DNA from: Beroe forskalii
Lineage: Eukaryota > Ctenophora > Nuda > Beroida > Beroidae
Reading direction: 5' to 3'
DNA: 64,000 bases
Assembly (NCBI GenBank): GCA_011033025.1
Contig: WFMF01000013.1
Span: 806,001 to 870,000 of the forward strand
Shown here: positions 47,301 through 59,300 of the stretch, piece after piece
How positions within the stretch are numbered: the first letter of the stretch is position 1
Layout of the letters: each line of letters begins with the position of its first letter
Program-made: the position numbers and the translations under genes
The notes under the pieces: model-generated
What the model saw: only the letters and a program-made list of their open reading frames with translations
Told to the model about the DNA's origin: nothing
Databases searched by the model: none

Positions 47301-50300
47301 TCTCTCTAGGTACTTGTTGTACCCTATCCCCCCCACATGACCACCCCACGCTCATAGTCCCTCTCCAGGTACTTGTTCCATTTATCCCCCCCTACATGAC
47401 CACCCCACGCTCATAGTCCTCTCACCAGGTACTTGTTGTACTTATCCCCCCCCCCCCCACATGACCACCCCACACTCACAGTCCTCTCCAGGGTACTTGT
47501 TACACTTATCCCCCTCCCTACATGACCACCCCACGCTCATAGTCCTCTCTCCAGGTACTTGTCGACTTATACCCCCCCCCCCCTTCATGACCACCCTACA
47601 CTCACAGTCCTCTCCCCAGGTACTTGATGTACTTATCCCCCCACATGACCACCCCACACTCACAGTCCTCTCCAGGTACTTGTTGTACTTATCCCCCCTC
47701 CCTACATGACCACCCCTTCACTCACAGTCCCTCTCTAGGTACTTGTTGTACTTATCCCCCCCCCTACATGACCATTGACCATTTACCACCCCCACACTCA
47801 CAGTCCTCTCTCTAGGTACTTGTTGTACTTATCCCCCCCCCCTACATGACCACCCCACACTCACAGACCTCTCTCCAGATACTTGTTGTACATGGCCTAT
47901 CCCCATTCCCCCTACATGACCACCCTACACCACAGTCCTGACAGTCTCTCCAGGTACTTGTTGTTGTACTTATCCCCCCTACATGACCACCCCACACTCA
48001 CAGTCCTCTCCAGGTACTTGTTGTACTTATCCCCCCCCCCCAACATGACCACCCCACACTCACAGTCCTCTCCAGGTACTTGTTGTTCTTTATCCCCCCC
48101 CACATGACCACCCCACACTCACAGTCCTCTCCAGGTACTTGTACTTATCCCCCCCTACATGACCACCCTTCACTCACAGTCCTCCCTCCAGGTACTTGTT
48201 GTACTTATCCCCCCCCACACTCACAGTCCTCCAGGTACTTGCTACTTATCCCCCCACATGACCACCCCCACACTCACAGTCCTCTCTCCAGGTACTTGTT
48301 GTACTTTATCCCCCCTACAAGACCACCCTACACTCACAGTCCTCTCCAGGTACTTGTTGTACTTACCCCCCCCACAACCACCCCACACTCACAGTCCTCT
48401 CCAGGTACTTGTTGTACTTACGATCCCCCCCCACATGACCACCCACACTCACAGTCCCTCTCTAGTACTTGTTGTACTTATCCCCCCCCTACATGACCAC
48501 CCTTCACTCACAGTCCTCTCTCCAGGTACTTGTTGTACTTATCCCCCCCTACATGTCCACCCCACACTCACAGTCCTCTCTCCAGGTACTTGTTGTACTT
48601 ATCCCCCCTACATGACCACCCCACACACTACAGTCCTCTCCAGGTACTTTGTTGTACTTATCCCCCCCCTACATGACCACCACCCCCACACTCACAGTCC
48701 TCTCTCCAGGTACTTGTTGTATTTATCCCCCCTACATGACCACCCCTACACTCACAGTCCTCTCTCCAGGTACTTGTTGTACTTATCCCCCCCCCTACAT
48801 GACCACCCCACACTCACAGTCCTCTCTCCAGGTACTTGTTGTACTTATCCCCCCCCCCCTACATGTCCACCCCGCACCCACAGTCCTCTCTCCAGGTACT
48901 TGTTGTACTTACCCCCCCACATGACCACCCCACACTCACAGTCCTCTCTCCAGGTACTTGTTGTACTTATCCCCCCCCCTACATGACCACCCTTCACTCA
49001 CAGTCCTCTCTCTAGGTACTTGTTGTACTTATCCCCCCCCCTACATGACCACCCTACACTCAGAGTCCTCTCTCCAGGTACTTGTTGTACTTATCCCCCC
49101 CCCTACATGACCACCCCACACTCACAGTCCTCTCTCCAGGTACTTGTTGTACTTATCCCCCTACATGACCACCCCACACTCACAGTCCTCTCTAGGTACT
49201 TGTTGTACTTATCCCCTACATGACCACCCCACACCACAGTCCTCTCTCTAGGTACTTGTTGTAATTTATCCCCCCCCCCCACATGACCACCTCCCACACT
49301 CAGGTCCTCTAGGGTACTTGTTGTACCAATCCCCCCCTACATGACCACCCCACACTCACAGTCCTCGCTCCAGGTACTTTGTTGTACTTATCCCCCCTAC
49401 ATGACCACCCCACGCTCACAGTCCTCTCTCTCCAGGTACTTGCTGTACTTATCCCCCCCCCCCATGACCATCCCACACTCACAGTCCTCTCCAGGTACTT
49501 CGTACTTATCCCCCCCCCCCTACATGACCACCCCCACACTCACAGTCCTCTCTCTAGGTACTTGTTGTACTTATCCCCCCTACATGACCACCCCTACACT
49601 CACAGTCCTCTCTCCTGGTACTTGTTGTACTTTATCCCCCCTACATGACCACCCCACCACAGTCCTCCTCCTAGGTACTTGTTGTACTTATCCCCCCCCC
49701 CACATGTCCATTGTCCACCCCACACTCACAGTCCTCTCTCCAGGTACTTGTTGTACTTATCTTATCCCCCCTATATGACCACCCCACGCTCACCAGAGTC
49801 CTCTCTCCAGGTACTTGTTGTACTTATCTACATGATGACCACCCCACACTCACAGTCCTCTCCTCTGACCTTGCCTTTCAAAAGTTGGTAGTCTGAGTAG
49901 TCGTGACTACCGGGAAATTTTTTGATTTACTGGAAATTTTTCGAAAATCAAGATTTTTCGAAAATTTTTATTGGATCTTCCCAGGATTAAGTCTGGTACA
50001 GTTATTTTCCAGTAGTTTTTTTCAGGAATTTTCCCAGTAGTAGGAAATCTCCCCAGTGGGTTTCATTCGTCGATCGAATGGATTGATCAAATGAACAACG
50101 CGCACAATACACTTTTACTTGATTACGTCCGCGCAAAACAGGAATTGTGCGCATTTTTGATCATTTGATCAATTCATTTCTGACGACGCGGAACGATACC
50201 CAGGTGCCTAAGGTGGTTTCATCGTTCCGCGTCGATCGAATGGATTGATCAAATGAACAACGCGCACAATACACTTTACGATTACGTCCGCGCAAAACAG

Positions 50301-53300
50301 GAATTGTGTGCGCATTTTGATCATTTTGATCAATTCATTTGATCCCGGAACATGACCACCCTTCAGAATCTTCCCAGTGGTGGAATCTTCCCAGTGGTAT
50401 GAAATCTTCCAGTGGTAGGAAATCTTCCCAGTGGTGAACTTCTTCCCCTTCCCAGTGACCAGGATATCTTCCCAGTAGTAGGATATCTTCCAAGTGGTTG
50501 GAAATCTTCCCATTGGTAGGAAATCTTCCCAGGTACTTGTTGTACTTATCCCCCCCCCTACATGACCATTGACAACCCCCACACTCACAGTCCTCTCTCC
50601 AGATACTTGCTGTACTTATCCCCCCCCTACATGTCCACCCCACACTCACAGTCCTCTCTCTAGGTACTTGTTGTACTTATCCCCCCCTACATGACCACCC
50701 TACACTCACAGTCCTCTCTCCAGGTACTTGTTGTACTTATCCCCCCCCTACATGACCACCCTTCACTCACAGTCCTCCCTCCAGGTACTTGTTGTACTTA
50801 TCCCCCCCCCTACACTCACAGTCCTCTCTCCAGGTACTTGTTGTACTTTATCCCCCCCCTACATGTCCACCCCACGCTCACAGTCCTCTCCAGGTACTTG
50901 TTGTACTTACCCCCCCCTACATGACAACCCCACACTCACAGTCCTCTCTCCAGGTACTTGTTGTACTTATCCCCCCCCCCCCTAGATGACCACCCTATAC
51001 TCACAGTCCTCTCTCAAGGTACTTGTTGTACTTATCCCCCCCCCTACATGACCATCCCACACTCACAGTCTTCTCTCCAGGTACTTGTTGTACTTATCCC
51101 CCCCCCCCCCTACATGACCACCCCACACTCACAGTCCTCTCTCTAGGTACTTGTTGTACTTATCCCCCCCCCCCTACATTACCACCCCTACACTCACAGT
51201 CCTCTCTCCTGGTACTTGTTGTACTTATCCCCCCTACATGACCACCCCACACTCACAGTCCTCTCTCTAGGTACTTGTTGTACTTATCCCCCCCCCCTAC
51301 ATGTCCACCCCACACTCACAGTCCTCTCTCCAGGTACTTGTTGTACTTATCCCCCCCCCCTATATGACCACCCCACGCTCACAGTCCTCTCTCCAGGTAC
51401 TTGTTGTACTTATCCCCCCCTACATGACCACCCCACACTCACAGTCCTCTCTGACCTTACCTTCCAAAAGTTGGTAGTCTGAGTAGTCGTGACTACCGGG
51501 AAATTTTTTTGATTTACTGGGAAATTTTTCGAAAATCAAGATTTTTCGAAAATTTTTATTGGATCTTCCCAGGATTAAGTCTGGTACTTTTCAGTTATTT
51601 TCCAGTAGTTTTTTTCAGGAATTTTCCCAGTAGTAGGAAATCTCCCCAGTGGTAAGGTGGTTTCATCGTTCCGCGTCGATCGAATGGTTTGATCAAATGA
51701 ACAACGCGCACAATACACTTTTACGATTACGTCCGCGCAAAACAGGAATTGTGCGCATTTTGATCATTTGATCAATTCATTTGATCGACGCGGAACGATG
51801 CAGGTGCCTAAGGTGGTTTCATCGTTCCGCGTCGATCGAATGGATTGATCAAATGAACAACGCGCACAATACACTTTTACGATTACGTCCGCGCAAAACA
51901 GGAATTGTGCGCATTTTGATCATTTGATCAATTCATTTGATCGACGCGGAACGATGCAGGTGCCTTAGGAATCTTCCCAGTGGTAAGGAATCTTCCCAGT
52001 GGTATGAAATCTTCCCAGTGGTAGGAAATCTTCCCAGTGGTAAGGAAATCTTCCCAGTGGTAAGGAATCTTCCCAGTGGTAGGAAATCTTCCCAGTAGTA
52101 GGATATCTTCCCAGTGGTTGGAAATCTTCCCAGTGGTAGGAAATCTTCCCAGTGGTAGGAAATCTTCCCAGTGGTAGGAAATCTTCCCAGTGGTAGGAAA
52201 TCTTCCCAGTGGTAGGAAATCTTGAAAATATTCACCTGCGACAGACTGTTAAATTAAACAGTCTGCCGCAAATTATCAAATTATCATTACCGAATTGAAT
52301 TTACCTGCACATTCAGATGCAAAAAACCCTAAAAGTTTTCGCCTGCGGCGGGCTGTTGTGATCAAATTTGGTTAATTTACTAAGTTGGTCTTATGCCCGA
52401 ATTGACTTTAGAGGCAGATTCAGATGCAAAAATACTAAAAATTTTCGCCTGCGGTGGGCTGTTGTGATCAATTTTTTGATATATTAGTTTTAGACACAGC
52501 CACAGGTGTGAAACGTTGCAAATTTTCTCCCCTGCAGCGGACTATTGTAATCAAATTATAAATACCGAATTGACTTAAGGGGCATATTCAGATACAAAAA
52601 AGCCTAAAAATTTTCGCCTGCGGCGGGCTGTTGTGATCAAATTTGGTTAATTTAATAAGTTTGTCTTATGACCGAATTGACTTTAGAGGCAGATTCTGGC
52701 TGATATGGACCCGAAACACCGAAAATTTTCGCCTGCAGCGGCTGTTGTGATTCATTCGGTGGTTTAATTGGTCCTAGAAGTCTCCAATGTGAAACTTTCA
52801 AAAATTCCACCTGGATGGATTTGGACACATGGGTATTTTCTGCGAGCGAAGCGAGCGGGCCACAGAAAACGTAAAAATGGATTTAGTGGGAAAAATTTTG
52901 ACCACTACCGGGAAGAAAAATGCTTTTGAAAGGTAAGCCTCTCTCCAGGTACTTCTTGTACTTATCCCCCCTACATGACCACCCCCACACTCACAGTCCT
53001 CTCTCCAGGTACTTGTTGTACTTATCCCCCCCCCCACATGACCACCCTACACTCACAGTCCTCTCTCCAGGTACTTGTTGTACTTATCCCCCCCACATGA
53101 CCAGCCACCCCACACTCACAGTCCTCTCTCTAGGTACTTGTTGTACTTATACCCCCCCCCCCTACATGACCACCCTACACTCACAGTCCTCTCTCAAGGT
53201 ACTTGTTGTACTTATCCCCCCCCTACATGACCACCCCACACTCACAGTCCTCTCTCCAGGTACTTGTTGTACTTATCCCCCCCTACATGACCACCCTACA

Positions 53301-56300
53301 CTCACAGTCCTCTCTCCAGGTACTTGTTGTACTTATGCTCCTCCTCAGGACTGCACATGCAGATGCACTTGGTCACGCTGTACCCCTTATCCAGGGCTGC
53401 CTGGGCTCTACCACACGTGCAGCTCCCTCCTCCTGGATGCAGGACAAATATATTAGCACCTAAATTGATTATTGGAAACAGTGCAAAGTATAAAAAAAAC
53501 ACTGGTTAAAAGTAGATGAATTGATACATAGAAAACAGGGCCACTGGTAGGATTCTACTCGATACATTAAGCTCAGAACCGAAACGTTGAAGAATTCCGC
53601 GAAGGAAGTTAAGAATTACGATCGGTAGTTTGGGTCCACAACATACCTGGTAATTTCGTGATTTTCTCCGAACTAGTTGCTTCCTCCTCCTCCTCCTCCT
53701 CCACTTCCTCATTCTCCTCCTCCTCCTCTTCATCCTCCTCCTCCTCTTGATCTTCATATTTGGCAGGTTTGACGAACTTGCCCAGGTCGGGGGTTCTCTC
53801 TACTCCTGTATGATCAGAAGGCACAGGGACAGACTGTGCTTCTTTGGGGACATAAGATGTTTCCGGTTCCTCAAGAGTCCGTTTAATACCATCATTTGTT
53901 TGACCAAGGCTTGGTATTGGCTTTGAGGCTATGCTTTGATCGTCAATTTTACTCATCAGAGGAGATTCAGCGGGTGTCTCGAAGTTTAAGGTGTCAACCA
54001 GTTTGGTGATGTTATCCAATTGTTCACCTTTCTGCTCCACATCTTCATCCTCATGATAACCTTCCCCGCTTCCGTCATGATCCTCGTCATTGCTCGCATC
54101 GTCATCCTCACCATCACTTCGTGCCCTTGCCGTTCTGAATGACTCGTCTCCCCTGAGACCCTCTTCCTCCTCCTCCTTTCCATAGTCTTCTTCTCCCTCT
54201 TGCTCCTCCTCGGAGTCGTCCAAACACGGGGGTTTGTTGAGGTTATCATACCTCGAGTTCTCCAGGTCCTCCCTAACTTCCTCGTCACTGTCATCTGCAT
54301 TCCGTTTGGGGGAACTCAACTGGACGTGGTTGTCAATGATCAGACCTACAGGGTTACACAACGACTTCCGGGGAGTCACCACGTTCTTCTTAATGGAGCG
54401 ACGTGGGCGGACAGGACTCTTCGGGCTGGTCGGTCGGATTGAAGGATGGGGCTGCGCAACAGGGCTGTCAACGTAGTCGTATATCTTCATTTGGCGTTTC
54501 TTGTAGTCTGATAACGAAAGTTTCTTCTTTTCATCTTTCGTTACCGTCCTATCCTCTTCATCACTCACAAGATCTATCACTTCCACTGGTGATTTGCTAG
54601 TCTGAGGCGGACTGTTCTTATTGAAGTAGTGTGACTCTGTGATTTCAACTTTCGCAATATCCTTCCTGACAGTCTCCACATCATGCTGCTTGTTGTTCCA
54701 CATGGAGGTGCCCCTCGTTGGTTCTTGAGGGGCCCTCATTCCCCCTCCGAGTGGTACAGCACTCCCCCTCGCATCGTACCCTTCCCCAGTACCTCTGGGG
54801 CCTTGTTCACGAGGGGCAGTCTGCCGACTTGCTACTCCGGTGTCCAGAGCAAGATTACGCTTCGCTTGCTCAACCTGGAAATGGGGTACTTATTGGGCAG
54901 GGAGCAGGTACGTCACTTTACATGTACACATACACACGACACATGCGCGCATTGATTTAGCGGTTCTTTATTTCAAAAATTCACTTCGCGCAAAGGCAAA
55001 TGCATAAATTTTCCGTTCGGCGGAGCGCCTTCCATAGAAGCTACAAATGACAAAAGGATTTCTCCGCAAAACGTGACTAAATTGAATTCGATATGTAGCC
55101 CAACTTATAAAAAGCGGTGAACGGAAGCAATTGCTGAACGGCATGTTGAACATGGAACTGAAACTGCAGGGTTCCATTCAGGCTTCCCCCTTGGTTTAAT
55201 ACCAGCGAGTGGAAAGAAAGTATCTTTGGGACAAAACAATTACATCCAACCTCTTCACAGTGACTAGGACATTCCAAAAACCTTCAGTAGTTTAATTTAC
55301 AATTTGTTCCAATTTTGCGAAAACGACGAGTAATAAATAGTAAGATATAGTCAATGATCCTGTCTGCAGTCTAGTTTTGAACCCAGACAAGGTGCCAAGC
55401 TTTATATTTTTTGCAAAAACTGGTCACTTTCGGTTACAACACTGGCAATTGCTTAAGACAATTTTCAGCTCTCAATAATGTGAAAACGATAACCAAATTG
55501 AAATGGAAAACCAACCATTTGATCGACATACTGCTTCTCCTCTGCTGTATTCTCAACTTCTTCCTCGTGTGAGAAGAGAAGATCGTGGTCACTGCACCCA
55601 ATGGCTCCTGCAATTGAGATAAGAGCTTTCTGTGCAATCGTTGTTGGTTGAAATGTTGAGCAATATCAAATTGTGCAATATTTCAGGATTCAAAACCAAA
55701 CTACAGGCTGCATCATACATTCATCATCTTCTGTCTCAAAAATAAAATATGATGTTTACACCCTTCCAACTTGCTAGATGGGTACCCCTGACCCCTGTAA
55801 AACCCTGTATTACTGTATTATTACCACCATTAACTATTGCTATAATACCGGGTGCGTCATAATAAACGTTACAAAAGTAACGCGCTGTAACTTCGGTTAT
55901 GATTGGAATTTCTTGATGAAATTTTGGGATGTCATAGGTATGTGCCATACAATTTTGCACCAAAAATTTGAATTGTCTACCTCAAAAAATGTCTGAGTTA
56001 TCAACAAAAAACCGGTTTATTTGTCATATCTCAGCTTCTGAAAGTCAAAAATGTTAGCTACTCCAGGATCATATTGCCCACATATTGCCCGTAATGTCCT
56101 GAAGGTTTCATCGGGATTGCTCGGGAAACCTCGGAGATATGCGCCTTTTTGTATCGCAAAAAGTGTACATAAAGCACAATTAAAGGGTACATTTTCAAGC
56201 TTGCATAGTTTCACATGTCCAAATATGGAGATAAGCACCGTGTTTGTTTACATTTCATCTGCAGAGTGTGTAAAAGCTTGCGTATACACGCTTTTTTGTG

Positions 56301-59300
56301 ATACAAAAAGGCGCATATCTCCGAGGTTTTTTGAGCAATCTTGATGGAACTTTCAGGATATTGCGGGCAATATGTGGGCAATATGATCCTGGAGTGGCTA
56401 ACATTTTTGACTTTCAGAAGCTGAGATATGGCAAATGAACCGGTTTTTTGTTGATAACTCAGACATTTTTTGAGGTAGACACTTCAAATTTTTGGTGCAA
56501 AATTGTATGGCACATACCTGTGACATCCCAAAATTTCATCCAGAAATTCCAATCAGAACCGAAGTTACAGCGCTTTACTTTTGTAACGTTTATTATGACG
56601 CACCCGGTAGTATAATAACATAATGCTACATACCCATTCTGGTGATTTGCTGGACATCTGACTTGATCTGGTCTGAGTGGTTGCGGGCTGCTCCGTGTAA
56701 CTCCTCTAGCTGGTTACACGTTTCACTGTACGTCGTGCTGCCCAGTAGGAACAGCTGGGATATCTCCTGGTTCGTGAAGTACCTGGAACGTTGTTACAAT
56801 AATCGGGGTCGAGGCTTCAGTTATTACCGAGCTTTCATCGAGCCCTTCCACACCTTACAACACTCTTAACTACATCACTAGTATACCTCACATTACCGAC
56901 TACCTCAAAGGTGAAGCTGCCAAGGGAGCAGTCAGGCTCATGGGGTACGGAGATTGGACCCTAGAAACAGCCCCCACCGGCAAAGGAATCATTAAAGCTC
57001 ATAGCACCATATCAAACAACATAATTTCTGAGCTCAAAGTCCCAGGTCACAACCAATGGGACACTATTAAACCCCATCTTATTCTTGACCGTAACTATAA
57101 CATCACATACCCAAAAGACGCTCACTCTGACAACTACACCAACAACCTGGACAATTACATCAAGCTTATCAGCGTCAACAACATTTGCTGCTACACAGAT
57201 GGCTCTAAAACAGACCATCCATGGGGTGGGCGGCGGCTACGTCATCAAGGACCCCCACGACGAGAACACGACCGAGTACCACTTCAAGATGAAAGATCAC
57301 TGCACGGTTTTTCAGGCTGAGATAGCAGCACTTATGCACGTTGCTGACAGACTTAATCACCACAACAACAAGCTAATCATCTTCTGGAGCGACAGCCTAT
57401 CGGTACTTCAAGCTCTTTCCAACAGAATCCACAGGAATAAATCAGTTGCAGACTGTCATAAGTCACTCACCTTTCTAGCTCAGAACAACACAGTCCAAGT
57501 CAGATGGATAAAAGCCCACATCGGACACAGGGGAAACGAGAAAGCAGACCAGCTTGCCAAGGCTGGCACCAAAGACGGTAACCCCGTCACCAGCCTTGTC
57601 CCCATTTCATTCATCAAACACCTTATCAATACCAAGGCAACCAACCTCAGTCACGACAGGTGGATCACCAACAAACATGCTCACACTGACATGATCATAG
57701 GTAACCATCAGAAGAAGGTTTTTCAAACTTAAAACAACAACACGGGCAACCGCCTCCGGTACCGAACTGCTATCTCCATTATTACAGGACACATAGGACT
57801 GAACAAACACTTGCACAGAATAACACGCGCTGACACACCAAACTGCCCTTACTGCACTGACACAGAGGAGACAGTTGCACACTTCATCGGTCAATGCCCT
57901 GCTTTTATGAGAATCAGAGGCAACACACTCGGGACATACTATGACTCCATTAACGACATCATGGACAACAACAGTATGGACGCACTGATCAGTTACACAC
58001 TCCAAACCAAAAGACTTCAACGAACAGAGGAGGAGGCTGACAATACAGGGGTGACATAACATCTACTCATCTCTCCGATAGTTCTGAAGAACCTGGTATT
58101 GTATTGGTAAAGGTATTCTCCCCTCACTAGCCACACCCTCATGCCTCATCTTTCCCACCTCCACCATCATCACCTTTCACCCTCACCCCTCGTCGCCTCG
58201 GCGACTAGAGGCAGGCACAGTCCCACTCCGGGACTATCCTCTTGCGGACCTTCGGGTCCGGCCTCTCGTTTGATGATGATGATCGAGCCCTCGGCCTCGG
58301 TTAAAACAATCATTCCTTGGTTTATCTCGGCCTCGGTAAAAAAATCAATTGAGATTTCTTCGGTCTCAGCCGAGTTTTTCCCCTTTATTTTGCCGAGGAT
58401 TTGACCGAATATTATGTACTGTACAGCAGGGGCGTAGCCAGATTTTTGAAAAGGAGGAGGCGAGTTACATTCAAAACCTTTTGAATGCCTTATTTTGCTT
58501 GGCTCAAAGCTCTCATTAGAATAAAATTAACAAATATTTCACATTTTCTGTCCAAAAAGGGGGAGGCGACCGCCTGTGTCGCCTTCCCCCTGGCTACGCC
58601 CCTGCTGTACAGTGTACACAGACAATAGATATTTCAAGGGTTTTGAAATTGATGAATGATACCACTAACATCAAATTGAATTCTTAATTACATGTTATCT
58701 ACTTTACAAGTATCAAATTGTATTTCACTGCTGAACAGAAGATTCAAATATATTGATTTAAATCAATGAACAGCTCCGACCTGATTGGATCAAAGGAGTC
58801 TCCAGTGGCCTGCCTTGTGATGCTATCTTTGAACACCTGTAGAATATAGCACTGTACAGCTGATTACATGGCTCATAAGCCCTTATTTGCAACCATATAC
58901 ATCGGGTTATTTCAATATTATAGGGTCGGGATGGATCCTATAACCCCATGTTATGTGGTCGTTTCCGACCCTATAAGCTGTGTTTACAGTGATGACTCCG
59001 ACGTAGATTCAATATGAAAGTTTATGACGTGAGTTGCCTACATATTTTTTAGCGTCGTTTGGATCCTATAACCCCATGTTATGGGATTTTCCAAGAGTTG
59101 ATATTTACAATGATGGCATCGTCATGGATTCAATAAGAAAGTTTATGACGTGAGTTACCTACATTTGTTCGCAGACTTAAAACGAGTAACGTTACCTGCC
59201 TCCTTAAGTGCCAATTCAATTTGAATAATTTTGGTGGAACGCAGATATTCGAGTTCTGTGGTATTTGAGACTCCAATGAACAACAGGCTGTTCAAATGAT

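Noticed and set aside
41831-49778. Many ORFs up to 275 codons with [19 protein letters not shown] repeats
   Set aside because: They are translations of the ERCC6L junction minisatellite on the strand opposite to the gene, open only because the unit lacks stops in those frames.
57607-58062. Minus-strand ORF of 151 codons
   Set aside because: It is the antisense of the retrotransposon RNase H and zinc-knuckle region.
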